From: Methanosarcina sp. UBA293
Lineage (GTDB): Archaea; Halobacteriota; Methanosarcinia; Methanosarcinales; Methanosarcinaceae
Direction of reading: 5' to 3'
Assembly: GCA_002499445.1 (NCBI GenBank)
Contig: DALS01000033.1
Coordinates: 74,188 to 138,187 of the forward strand
Length of the DNA stretch: 64,000 bases
The translations under genes were made by a program, and so were the position numbers. Below the pieces are notes generated by a model. That model did not search any database. It saw only the letters and a list, made by a program, of their open reading frames with translations, and had not been told where the DNA came from. Positions 42,089 through 50,584 of the stretch are shown here, one piece after another. Position 1 is the first letter of the stretch. Each line of letters begins with the position of its first letter.

Positions 42089-43068
42089 GCAAACCGTCTC
42101 CTGAGAATTGCTACTGAACCGAGCAGGATTGCAGATAAAGACAGGCTGAACCCTGGTGTTGCGCCTTTTTCACCCCTATATTCCTCTTCAGGAATCATTT
42201 CAGGTTCTACTACATTTTCGAATTCACTTGTCTGGATTTCCCGAGTTTTAATTGTATTTTTGTCTTTAACCTCAACTATGGGTCTGAGTCGAATGTAGCC
42301 TTCTCCACGTTCGACTATTGTATTATCATCCCAGATCAGAACTTCGACAATGTAATTGTACTGGTCAGGCATTGTCAGGTTGACGCTCCGGATAACTGTA
42401 GCTTCGGGCCTGATTTCTCCTGTGCGCGTCCAGACTTTATCCGCAAGGAGCCCGGCATCCATTTCGCGTATCTTAACAAGCATACGGAAATCCTTGCTGG
42501 TTTCCCTTCCTTCATTTGTTAGATAGATATCGTTTTCAACAAGGACTTTTCCGTCTTCCACTTTTTTAACCCTGAAGTCCATTTCCGGAATCTCAAGCCC
42601 TGTTTTCTGAACCTCGGCTGGTAGAGCATCCAGATTGTAAACTTTAATTTCTCCACTGCCTTTCTGGACATTTTCCTCAAACAGGACAGAACGGAGATCG
42701 TATCCTCCGGTTTTCGGAAGGGTCAAAACCTGACTCACGGACTTTGTATCTCCTTTTTTTATCACTCCGAGTTCTATCTTCTTCTGTGCTTCAAGCAGCC
42801 CGCTCTCCCTGCTATAGGCTTTAAGAAGAAGCGAGGAATTCTTTGCAGTGTCCCCTTGAGATTTTTCGATATATGTTGTGACATTCAGGTCTACAAAAGC
42901 CGCTCCTGTGCGGTCTGCTGAGATATCCATACTCTTAACATTGTAGTAGCTTTTTTCTTCAAAATCCTTAACGCAGCCGCTTCCGAAGATAAAAACGATA
43001 ATAAAGAGTACTAGAAGTAAATTTTCTAAGAATTTGATTTGAGTCGACCTGGTCCCCAATTTACTCAA
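42085..43068 (-). CDS. Surface lipoprotein with PGF-CTERM-like tail
   Basis: The 327-residue protein has an N-terminal membrane segment ending in a lipobox-like FGSGC near residue 31, then a beta-rich extracellular region (about 40-290) similar in style to DUF7490 proteins of Methanosarcina. The end is TPGFSLSLSAILLG followed by RRR, which fits a PGF-CTERM sorting signal cut by an archaeosortase. TTG at 43068 has GGAGG seven bases upstream. The combination of a lipobox and a C-terminal sorting tail is notable; whether both are used is unknown. Confidence 0.7.
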   Translation of the reverse strand: MSKLGTRSTQIKFLENLLLVLFIIVFIFGSGCVKDFEEKSYYNVKSMDISADRTGAAFVDLNVTTYIEKSQGDTAKNSSLLLKAYSRESGLLEAQKKIELGVIKKGDTKSVSQVLTLPKTGGYDLRSVLFEENVQKGSGEIKVYNLDALPAEVQKTGLEIPEMDFRVKKVEDGKVLVENDIYLTNEGRETSKDFRMLVKIREMDAGLLADKVWTRTGEIRPEATVIRSVNLTMPDQYNYIVEVLIWDDNTIVERGEGYIRLRPIVEVKDKNTIKTREIQTSEFENVVEPEMIPEEEYRGEKGATPGFSLSLSAILLGSVAILRRRFA

Positions 43069-43375
43069 GATCTGTCCTCCTCTTTATTAATTATATTCTG
43101 AAGTATATAGTTTTTGCCTTCATGGACATATTTTTTTTCTTGGGAGAAGATTGGATGAAAATTATTAATATGAACACATCGATATTCAGATAGGGAGTAA
43201 AATGAAGTGGTCAGAGCATCTTTTGAGAAGCTCAAAATCTAGAGCCCAAGCTTGAAGGATTCTAATTGCGACCTCTAGCTCTGAAATTACTTAAAAACTG
43301 TAAGCCCGTAGAAAGGATGAACCTAGGGGTACAGGAATAAAATCAGGATAACAATCGAGAACATGAGGGGATAGT
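43069..43375. other. Divergent promoter region (lipoprotein / usp cluster)
   Basis: About 307 bases, A+T-rich, without an ORF or RNA gene that I recognise. It separates the leftward lipoprotein operon from the rightward universal stress protein genes. Confidence 0.3.
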
Positions 43376-43870
43376 ATGGAAGGAATTACTGATATCGAAT
43401 GTGGACCAAGAAGACAAATACTGATTGCTACCGACGGTTCAGAAACTGCAAATGAAGCCGCAGATTTCGGGATAGAGATGTTTGGGTGCAGTGGGGCAAA
43501 AGTATATGCCCTATATGTCATTGATATAACGCCTTATCGCTCAGTTACTCTAGATAAAATCTGGTCAAAGGAAACACTTGATGAATTCGAGAGAGCAGGG
43601 AATGAGGCGACCTCTTATGTGGAGAAGCTTGGAAAAGCTGCCGGATTGGAAGTAGAAACCAGGGTTCTCAAAGGCCATCCGGCTGAAAAGATTTTGAGCT
43701 TCTCAGAAGATAACAATATCGATATGATCATAGTGGGGTCGCTTGGAAAAGGCGGATATGAACGTGCTCTACTTGGCAGCGTATCGGAAAAAATAGTAAG
43801 GCATGCAAAAATTCCGGTGCTGGTTGTTCGAGAAAGACACAAAAGTGAGAAAAAATTGATACAGGCATAA
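43376..43870 (+). CDS. Universal stress protein A
   Basis: UspA-fold proteins bind ATP and help cells through stress. The 164-residue product has ILIATDGSETANEAADFG at the N-terminus, MIIVGSLGKGGYERALLGSVSEKIVRHAKIPVLVV at the C-terminus (positions about 120-155; the G-x2-G-x9-GS ATP motif lies inside) and the usual central beta strands. GAGGGG lies before the ATG. It is the first of four tandem paralogs on the plus strand. Confidence 0.92.
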   Translation: MEGITDIECGPRRQILIATDGSETANEAADFGIEMFGCSGAKVYALYVIDITPYRSVTLDKIWSKETLDEFERAGNEATSYVEKLGKAAGLEVETRVLKGHPAEKILSFSEDNNIDMIIVGSLGKGGYERALLGSVSEKIVRHAKIPVLVVRERHKSEKKLIQA

Positions 43871-43872
43871 CC

Positions 43873-43922
43873 CAGCTACAATAATCCAGCTACAATAACC
43901 CAGCCACAATAATCCAGCTACA
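43873..43922. repeat. 14-bp tandem repeat downstream of first usp gene
   Basis: Units CAGCTACAATAATC begin at 43873, 43887, 43901 and 43915 with one or two changes each. They start three bases after the usp stop codon. Confidence 0.6.
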
Positions 43923-44023
43923 GGTATAAATCTGGGTTACTGGGTTAGAGGCACGATCTGGTTCTGAGCAGGCAGATGAGATAAATCTGATTCTTTGGGG
44001 ATCTAACTCTGTTGGGAACAATC

Positions 44024-44097
44024 TGTTAAGAATCAGACCATCAAGTAATCAGCTTGAAGTTGTTAAGAATCAGACCATCAAGTAATCAGCTTGAAGT
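44024..44097. repeat. 37-bp perfect tandem duplication
   Basis: The sequence 44024-44060 is repeated exactly at 44061-44097, in the leader of the second usp gene, 30-100 bases before its start. It probably moves or duplicates a regulatory element. Confidence 0.75.
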
Positions 44098-44125
44098 ATA
44101 GGGTAGATGGGGAGGAGAAAGGGTA

Positions 44126-44578
44126 ATGGAAAGTGATCTTTATAAAAAAATTCTGATCGCTACTGATGGCTCGGAAAGTGGCAAACAGGCGATAAATGCC
44201 GGGATGGAAATTGCAAGATTAAGCCAGGGGAAAGTCTATGCCCTGTATGTTATTGACACGGCTGGCTACCCTCATGAAATGAGGGATCCTAAATGGAAAA
44301 CAGCTATGGAAGAACATTTTAAGACCTTTGGACTTGAACTGACTGCTATAGTGGAAGAAGCCGCAGAAACAGCCAGAGTTGAAGTGGAATTCATAATTCT
44401 TGAAGGGCGTCCGGCTGAAAAGATCCTCGATTTTGCAGAAAAGCATGATGTTGACATGATTGTCATAGGCTCAGTCGGAAAAACCGATGTTGAACGCTTC
44501 CTTCTCGGAAGTGTATCCGAAAAGGTAGTCAGGCATGCAAAAGTTCCGGTACTTGTTGTGCACGGGAAAAGACAGTGA
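44126..44578 (+). CDS. Universal stress protein B
   Basis: The second of the tandem UspA-fold proteins, 150 residues. It has ILIATDGSESGKQAINAG, the central LEGRPAEKILDFAEKHDVDMIVIGSVG and the ATP motif GSVGKTDVERFLLGSVSEK. It is closely similar to its neighbours, so the cluster arose by tandem duplication. GGGGAGGAG precedes the ATG at 44126. The 37-bp duplication lies in its leader. Confidence 0.92.
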   Translation: MESDLYKKILIATDGSESGKQAINAGMEIARLSQGKVYALYVIDTAGYPHEMRDPKWKTAMEEHFKTFGLELTAIVEEAAETARVEVEFIILEGRPAEKILDFAEKHDVDMIVIGSVGKTDVERFLLGSVSEKVVRHAKVPVLVVHGKRQ

Positions 44579-44778
44579 AAAACACAAGGGTTTAAAGCAT
44601 AAAGGTTCAAAATATAAATGAGCTTACTAAAACTCAAAATCTTTCTTTAAATCTTATCTTTTTATTAAGCAGTTAACCCTCCTGTCACGGAAGAGGCTCT
44701 AGCTATCTAAATCAGTTGACAACAAAATGGGTTTTAGTATCGGCTCAATGATAATCCGGCATTACAAGGGGGATAAGT

Positions 44779-45318
44779 ATGGAGGAAAGGAGTGAACTTA
44801 AATCTAAACCACAAAAACGAGTTCTAATCGCTACTGACGGCTCAAAAGCCTCTGAATGTGTGGCTGATTTAGGGATAGAGATTGCTAGGTGTATTGGGGC
44901 AAAAATCTATGCCGTATATGTTATTGATATAACATTTTTTGACTCAATTCTGATGGATGAATCATGGGTAAAAAATACCAGCGAGCAGTTTGAGAAACTT
45001 GGTCGCGAATCAATATGCTGCATAGAAGAAAGTGCAAGGGCTGCTGGAATAGAAGCTGCACCCATACTGCTTAAAGGAAATCCGGCTGAGAAAATCCTTG
45101 ATTTTGCAGAGGACCAGAAAGTTGACCTTATTGTCGTAGGCTCTACTGGAAAAAGCGGGGCTGAACGTTTCATGCTTGGAAGCGTATCCGAGAAAGTTGT
45201 GAGAAATTCAAAAATTCCGGTACTTGTCACACGTGAGAGAATTAAACCTGATAAGTTCTTCAGTTGTGGTCATGAGTATGAAATAAACTCAGCCAATGCC
45301 GTATGCAGAGAGCCATAG
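44779..45318 (+). CDS. Universal stress protein C
   Basis: The third tandem UspA-fold protein, 179 residues. It keeps VLIATDGSKASECVADLG, LLKGNPAEKILDFAED and GSTGKSGAERFMLGSVSEK. It has a C-terminal extension of about 25 residues with two Cys (SCGHEYEINSANAVCREP) that the others lack. AGGGGG lies before the ATG. It ends 48 bases before the next paralog. Confidence 0.92.
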   Translation: MEERSELKSKPQKRVLIATDGSKASECVADLGIEIARCIGAKIYAVYVIDITFFDSILMDESWVKNTSEQFEKLGRESICCIEESARAAGIEAAPILLKGNPAEKILDFAEDQKVDLIVVGSTGKSGAERFMLGSVSEKVVRNSKIPVLVTRERIKPDKFFSCGHEYEINSANAVCREP

Positions 45319-45366
45319 TGAAAAACCGGACTTCAAATTCAAGAAAGCGTATCAGGAGGACACATT

Positions 45367-45804
45367 ATGAAACGAAAGCCTTACAGGAAAATCCTGCTTG
45401 CAATCGATGGCTCGGAAAACGCAAAAATTGCAGCTCTTTCAGGGCTTGAAATCGCAAAAAGTACCGGAGCTGAGGTCTATGCCGTGTACGTTGCCAACAT
45501 TTCCTGCTGCTCTCCTATCATGCCTGAGAGTTACGACTGGGAGATAGGAAAAGAAGGAAGTGAGGCCGTTGCTGAGATTGAGGAAATTGGAAAAGAGGTT
45601 AGAGTTCCTGTAAATCCGGTTCTCCTACAGGGATACCCTGCCCAGGAAATTCTAAATTTCACAGAACAAAATGACATTGATATGATTGTCATGGGAACAC
45701 AGGGAAAAGCCGGACTAGATAATTTTCTCCTGGGAGGAGTCACGGAAAAGGTTATAAGACATGCAAAAGCCGAGGTATTAGTTGTGCGTGCACATGTCTC
45801 CTGA
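45367..45804 (+). CDS. Universal stress protein D
   Basis: The fourth tandem UspA-fold protein, 145 residues and the most divergent. It shows ILLAIDGSENAKIAALSG and MGTQGKAGLDNFLLGGVTEKVIRHAKAEVLVV (about residues 110-140), with GV in place of GS before the last helix. CAGGAGG precedes the ATG. The 48-base gap to the third gene suggests those two share a transcript. Confidence 0.9.
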   Translation: MKRKPYRKILLAIDGSENAKIAALSGLEIAKSTGAEVYAVYVANISCCSPIMPESYDWEIGKEGSEAVAEIEEIGKEVRVPVNPVLLQGYPAQEILNFTEQNDIDMIVMGTQGKAGLDNFLLGGVTEKVIRHAKAEVLVVRAHVS

Positions 45805-46335
45805 TAAAGCGACTTTTTTCAAAAATGTTTGCTCACAAACTTTTGAGAAAAGCTTGCTCACAAACTTTTGAGAAAAGTTTGATCAAAAAGACATTTTTCT
45901 TTCCCTGAGTATCTTACCGATCTAGTTTTTATAAATTTTTGGATAAAAACAGATTTAGAAGGTTTCTATAAATCCTTTAATTTGTCAAATAAATATTTTG
46001 AGAGTTTGTCCTTTTTGAGGTTCTTGCCTGGTATATTTGGCTCGTATCACTAGTTTATTGTTTTTGTGGCTGAAATTATTTCTATTGAATGACAATTCAA
46101 AAAAGTTAAATGTACTAAAACATATTTATTAAAAATTTAGAAAAAACAGTTGGATATTTATCAAAACCCAGCTTTTCAGGAATTAAATTATTGATAACGA
46201 AGCTGAATTTCTTGTTTAAGTAGGTTTATTGTGTAAAATCCTGTTTAATATTTAGGTACTTTTCCGTTCAAAATATTTTTACAGTCAGAGCTTTCAATAT
46301 TAATAATACAGATTAATAATCTATGGAGTAACCCC
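45805..46335. other. Intergenic region upstream of orc1/cdc6, with a 25-bp tandem repeat
   Basis: Very A+T-rich (about 530 bases). A 25-bp repeat (45829-45853, 45854-45878) opens it. The rest shows only A/T runs, with TATTTTGAGAG and TATTTATC stretches but no recognised origin-box motif. An origin is possible next to a cdc6 gene but not shown. Confidence 0.4.
45829..45878. repeat. 25-bp tandem repeat
   Basis: TTGCTCACAAACTTTTGAGA then AAAGC/AAAGT occurs twice, back to back. Its A/T-rich flanks contain CTTTTTTC and GAAAAAtG-type complements. It starts 24 bases after the stop of the fourth usp gene. Confidence 0.7.
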
Positions 46336-47457
46336 TTGAAAGGTAATGATATACTACTCTGGGATGAGACCCTATTTAAGGACCTTTCTGTGCTTGAGCC
46401 TGATTATCTCCCTGAATATTTTCCCCATAGGGAATCACAGTTGAATGCGCTCAGATTTGCGCTCAAGCCAGCTCTGCGCGGTATGCGTCCTTTTAATTGT
46501 TTGCTTGTAGGTCCTCCTGGGACAGGAAAGACCAGCGCAGTTATGAAGGTGTTCAGGGAAGTTGAAGCCCATGCGCCTGGTGTTGTTACCGTCAAAGTCA
46601 ACTGCCAGATTGATTCCACGCGCTTTGCGGTAATGTCAAGGATTTACAGGAAACTTTCTGGAATCTCTCCTCCTAACTCTGGAATTGCGTTCAGGAAGAT
46701 CTTTGAAACTGTTATTAATTTCCTTATTTCTTCGGAAAAAGTCCTGCTTGTTGCTCTGGATGACCTCAATTATCTCTGCTATGAAGGGCATGCCAATGAG
46801 GTGATGTATTCGCTGCTAAGGGCACATGAACAATATCCAGGAGTAAAAATAGGGGTCATTGGAATTGTAAATGATGCATCTGACCTCTATTGTCTGGACT
46901 CAAGGGTAAATTCGGTTTTTCTGCCTGAAGATATCCCCTTCCCTAGATATGGAAGCCCTGAGATTCTTGATATTCTCAGAGACAGGGTAAAATACGGCTT
47001 TTATCCAAAGGTAATTTCTGACGAGTTACTGGAACTTGTGGTCTCGTATGTAGAAAGAACTGGAGACCTCAGGGTTGGAATCGACCTTCTTAAGCGTTCC
47101 GGGTTTAATGCCGAACGCAGGGGAAGCCGCAATATCTCTTCCGAAGATGTGGAAAAAGCTTACGAAGCATCCAAGCTGCTCCATCTCTGCAGGGGCATAA
47201 GCCTCCTGTCCGACCCTGAAAAACACCTGCTCAAACTAGTAGCAAGAAAAGGAGAAATCCAGGCAGGTGAGCTTTACAAGTCCTTCCATGAATTAACCCA
47301 ACTGGGATACACTCGCTTTTACGGAATTGTCAACAGGCTCCAGGCGCTTAACTACATAGATGCAGACTTTTCCGGCAAAGGACAGAGGGGCAGAACCAGA
47401 ATTATAAAAATAAAACTAGGCGCTGAAGATATTCTTAGTTGTCTTGAAAAGAAATAA
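46336..47457 (+). CDS. cdc6: Orc1/Cdc6-family replication initiator
   Basis: Archaeal Orc1/Cdc6 proteins recognise origins and load the MCM helicase. The 373-residue protein has Walker A VGPPGTGKTSAV near residue 58, a Walker B with VALDDLNYL near 140, the sensor and lid regions (FPRYGSPEILDILRDRV) and a C-terminal winged helix (TRFYGIVNRLQALNYID). TTG 46336 follows TATGGAG, the best ribosome site. The short Walker B spelling DD rather than DE and the generally divergent N-terminus suggest the second, non-essential paralog type. It is alone on the plus strand. Confidence 0.9.
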   Translation: MKGNDILLWDETLFKDLSVLEPDYLPEYFPHRESQLNALRFALKPALRGMRPFNCLLVGPPGTGKTSAVMKVFREVEAHAPGVVTVKVNCQIDSTRFAVMSRIYRKLSGISPPNSGIAFRKIFETVINFLISSEKVLLVALDDLNYLCYEGHANEVMYSLLRAHEQYPGVKIGVIGIVNDASDLYCLDSRVNSVFLPEDIPFPRYGSPEILDILRDRVKYGFYPKVISDELLELVVSYVERTGDLRVGIDLLKRSGFNAERRGSRNISSEDVEKAYEASKLLHLCRGISLLSDPEKHLLKLVARKGEIQAGELYKSFHELTQLGYTRFYGIVNRLQALNYIDADFSGKGQRGRTRIIKIKLGAEDILSCLEKK

Positions 47458-47716
47458 GTACAAATCTCGAAGTGGTATAAAAACTCCGAAATGGTATAAA
47501 GTCCTGTAAAACATTAGCGTAAAACAAATAATCTCTTGATTTTAAAGTTAAAAGCCTGAAAAAAGGAAATTATATGGAGATTCACATGGGCTTCCGATTA
47601 AGGTCGGAAAGTTGCTTTTCAGACTTCAACTTTTAAGGGCTAAATGGAGGGGCACAGTTGAAAACCGTGCCTCTTCCTGTTTATCCCAGAATAGTTTTAT
47701 TATTTACTTTTTCGGA
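47458..47716. other. Convergent intergenic region (cdc6 / thermosome)
   Basis: A GGGGCAC...GTGCCTC stem (about 47650-47674) could end either transcript. TTTATCCCAGAATAGTTT at 47680 recurs at 24709. Two GGTATAAA segments (47472, 47493) form a short imperfect direct repeat. Confidence 0.35.
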
Positions 47717-49363
47717 TTACATCATTGGGGGCATTCCGCCTGGCATTCCGCCCATTCCTGGGGGCATTCCGCCCATTTCTTCTGGGCCTGGGGCTGCACG
47801 GGTAGAAGCTATGATATCGTCAATCCTTAGAATCATGACAGCAGACTCGGTGGCTGCATTGATAACCTGGGTCTTTACTCTGAGAGGCTCAACTACAAAG
47901 TTTTCCCACATGTCAACAACTTTGCCTTCGAAAACATTGAGTCCTGCAGTTTTTACGCCTTTCTCGTGCTGGGAACGTAGCTCCATGAGCATGTCAATGG
48001 GATCAAGTCCTGCGTTTTCTGCAAGAGTCCTCGGGATAATCTCGAGAGCTTCGGCATAGGCTTTGACTGCAAGTTGTTCTCTACCTTCGAGAGTTGCTGC
48101 GTATTCCTGGAGCCTGAGGGCAACCTCAACTTCAGGGGAGCCGCCGCCTGCAACGAGCTTTTCATCCTCAATTGCAACTGCAACCACACGGAGGGCGTCT
48201 TCAAGAGCACCGTCAATACTGTCAACAACATGCTCTGTACCGCCACGCAGGAGGATAGTTACAGCTTTCGGGTTGTCACAACCTGTGACAAAGGTCATGT
48301 TGTCGCCGCCAACCTTCTTCTCTTCCACGAGGCCTGCATATCCGAGGTCTTCGGGAGTGATTTCGTCCATATTGGTAATGAGTTTGCCGCCTGTTGCTCT
48401 AGCAAGCTTTTCCATGTCACTCTTCTTAACTCTGCGCACGGCAAAGATACCTGCTTTTGCAAGGTAATGCTGGGCAAGCTCTTCAATACCTTTCTGGCAG
48501 AAGACAACGTTTGCCCCGCTGCCAATAACCTTCTGGACGATCTTCTTGAGCATCTGCTCTTCCTGATCAAGGAAGGACTGGAGCTGGTCAGGAGAGGTTA
48601 TGGAGATTTCCGCATCTACTTCAGTATCCTTGAGTTCGATTGCGGCGTTAAGGAGAATGATTTTTGCATCCTTAATTTTTACAGGCATATTGGGGTGAAT
48701 TCTTTCCTTATCAATGATCATGCCCCTGATAAGCTCGGAATCCTCTATCCTGCCGCCAACCTTCTTCACAACATTGATGTTGTCCCTGTCAATATCCGCC
48801 TTTCCGTTTGTATCTACAACGCTGGTTACGGCATCTACGGCAATCTCGGAAAGGAGCTTTTTGGAGGATTCTGCACCCTTTCCAGTCATTGCGGTTTCAG
48901 CGATGCTGATTAACAGGTCACGGTTGGACATTTCTACTGTCATTGCCAGTGAGTTCAGAACTTCTACGGCTTTTTCGGCTGCAAGCCTGTACCCTGTTGC
49001 GATAATTGTCGGGTGGATTTCCTGCTCGATTAAATCTTCAGCTTTACTTAACAGCTGGCCTGCGACCACAGCTGCACTAGTAGTGCCATCTCCTACTTCC
49101 TCATCCTGGGTCTTGGCTACTTCTACTACCATCTTTGCTGCAGGGTGTTCGATGTCCATCTCTTTGAGGATGGTTGCTCCGTCGTTTGTAATAACTACAT
49201 CGCCCATTGAGTCCACGAGCATTTTGTCCATGCCCTTGGGACCAAGGGTTGTTCTGACGGCTTCGGCTACTGCCTTTGCTGCCATGATGTTGTTACTCTG
49301 GGCATCCCTGCCTCTGGTTCTTTTACTTCCTTCTTTTAAAATGAATATTGGCTGTCCTGCCAT
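47717..49363 (-). CDS. Thermosome subunit (group II chaperonin)
   Basis: Thermosomes are double-ring ATP-driven folding machines of the archaeal cytoplasm. The 548-residue protein shows the family motifs: GPKGMDKMLVDSMGDVVITN near residue 40, GDGTTSAAVVAG, AGGGSPEVEVAL and a Gly/Met-rich tail (GGMPPGMGG). GGAGG precedes the ATG, and a TATA box lies upstream at 49424-49433. Methanosarcina has several paralogs; which one this is cannot be told here. Confidence 0.96.
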   Translation of the reverse strand: MAGQPIFILKEGSKRTRGRDAQSNNIMAAKAVAEAVRTTLGPKGMDKMLVDSMGDVVITNDGATILKEMDIEHPAAKMVVEVAKTQDEEVGDGTTSAAVVAGQLLSKAEDLIEQEIHPTIIATGYRLAAEKAVEVLNSLAMTVEMSNRDLLISIAETAMTGKGAESSKKLLSEIAVDAVTSVVDTNGKADIDRDNINVVKKVGGRIEDSELIRGMIIDKERIHPNMPVKIKDAKIILLNAAIELKDTEVDAEISITSPDQLQSFLDQEEQMLKKIVQKVIGSGANVVFCQKGIEELAQHYLAKAGIFAVRRVKKSDMEKLARATGGKLITNMDEITPEDLGYAGLVEEKKVGGDNMTFVTGCDNPKAVTILLRGGTEHVVDSIDGALEDALRVVAVAIEDEKLVAGGGSPEVEVALRLQEYAATLEGREQLAVKAYAEALEIIPRTLAENAGLDPIDMLMELRSQHEKGVKTAGLNVFEGKVVDMWENFVVEPLRVKTQVINAATESAVMILRIDDIIASTRAAPGPEEMGGMPPGMGGMPGGMPPMM

Positions 49364-49423
49364 GATTTAATCCTCCATTAGTGTGAATTTGGAATTAAAA
49401 TCTCATTTTACATGTTTGTACTT

Positions 49424-49433
49424 CTATATAAAC
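49424..49433 (-). promoter_or_regulatory. TATA box of the thermosome gene (candidate)
   Basis: On the minus strand TTTATATAGA lies 61-70 bases before the start codon, a spacing that leaves a leader of about 35 bases carrying GGAGG. No archaeal heat-shock regulator site was identified by eye. Confidence 0.5.
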
Positions 49434-49767
49434 TCATCCCGTTGGCGGCTCTGAATAATAGGGGTTTTGTTTATTGACTTTTCTCAAGTAAGAGCTTGGA
49501 TAAATCGGCTTCGTCCAGTCACTTTTGCGAAAAAAAAGAGTTTCTTTTGATTGCAGATTTTTCAAAAAAAAGAATGGGTTACAAGAGATAGATTATTTGC
49601 CAGTTCCGAAATGCAGTTTCTTCACTATTTAAGGAAGGTTGTTAAATCTATACTTTTCTATCAAATCTATCAGCTGTCAAGTCTTTGCAGCTGTCAAGTC
49701 TATACAAGACATATTGTTTCAAAACTCTTCATTTTCTTTAGGAAACCAGGAAATGCCTCAATTTATT
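49434..49767. other. Intergenic region between thermosome and DUF169 genes
   Basis: No convincing ORF. A direct repeat AGCTGTCAAGTCT occurs at about 49671 and 49689. Confidence 0.35.
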
Positions 49768-50541
49768 CTACTCCCTCGTTTCCGGAAGTTTTGAAAGAGT
49801 CTCTTCTATTTTGTTTGCTTCCTCAAAAGAAAGCCCAAGTGGAACTTCAAAATCTCCATATCCACTATGCTTTCTTGATCCCTTGCACCCAAAAGATAGG
49901 GCTATGCCCTGCTTGTATGCAAGTACAATACAGTCTCCACAGATCGATGCTGCACCCATTGTATCAAATACTACCCTTTTTCCTTCCGAATAGGCGCTGG
50001 CCTGAATAATGCGCATAGCTTTTTCGGGCTTCAGGAAAAGAATCAGCACGTCAAAACTACCTTTATTCAGGGAAAGGGGCTCGATTCTTATGAAAGAGAA
50101 CCTTTTTTTCAATCTTGGGAGCGATAATGCAGCATTTTCCACAGCCTCCGAGTCCTTATATCTTCCGGAGTTTAGATAGTACGTTGCAGGACTCTCCTCC
50201 GAAAAGCCCAGCACATAGTTTCCTGGGGAGCAGCCCTGCCCTGAAATCTGGAATTCTTCTCCCATACGAGCCATCTGCACAAGTTCACAAAAAAGAAAAC
50301 AGGATTTTTCAGGAAATTTTTTGTCTCGTGTGTCAGTTACTCTCTCCTCGGTTTTTTCCTCGATACCCTTACCCTTTTCGATTTCGCTCCCGATATCTTG
50401 CTCAACCTTGCAACCGATTTTGCTGCCAAATTTACACCCGATTTCGTGTCCTGTTTCAAAGCTTACACATACAGGCTCGCCGGTTTCCATCAACCTACTA
50501 AGCTCGGAATACTTTGAAAAAGGGCTTTGATCTGGGTGCAT
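49768..50541 (-). CDS. DUF169-family protein
   Basis: The family is widespread in methanogens and of unknown function. The 257-residue protein has GCSPGNYVLGF near residue 115 and AASICGDCIVLAYKQGIALSFGCKGSRKH near 200 (quoted by segments: ICGDCIVLAYKQ and SFGCKGSRKHS), both typical of DUF169. A Lys/Glu-rich insert (about 40-80) with repeated GCKFG-type units is unusual. ATG 50541 is preferred over 50571 because AGGAG lies eight bases upstream of it. It lies only 43 bases downstream of sepS on the same strand. Confidence 0.78.
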   Translation of the reverse strand: MHPDQSPFSKYSELSRLMETGEPVCVSFETGHEIGCKFGSKIGCKVEQDIGSEIEKGKGIEEKTEERVTDTRDKKFPEKSCFLFCELVQMARMGEEFQISGQGCSPGNYVLGFSEESPATYYLNSGRYKDSEAVENAALSLPRLKKRFSFIRIEPLSLNKGSFDVLILFLKPEKAMRIIQASAYSEGKRVVFDTMGAASICGDCIVLAYKQGIALSFGCKGSRKHSGYGDFEVPLGLSFEEANKIEETLSKLPETRE

Positions 50542-50584
50542 GTAGTTTGCTCCTGTTTTTCTGGTCTTCACACTTTTCTGGTCT

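Noticed and set aside
45805..46335. A definite origin of replication upstream of cdc6.
   Set aside because: No known origin-box motif was recognised by eye, so it is kept only as a candidate.
48074..48913. A 279-residue plus-strand frame within the thermosome gene.
   Set aside because: It is antisense to the strongly supported thermosome coding sequence and is a shadow of its codon pattern.
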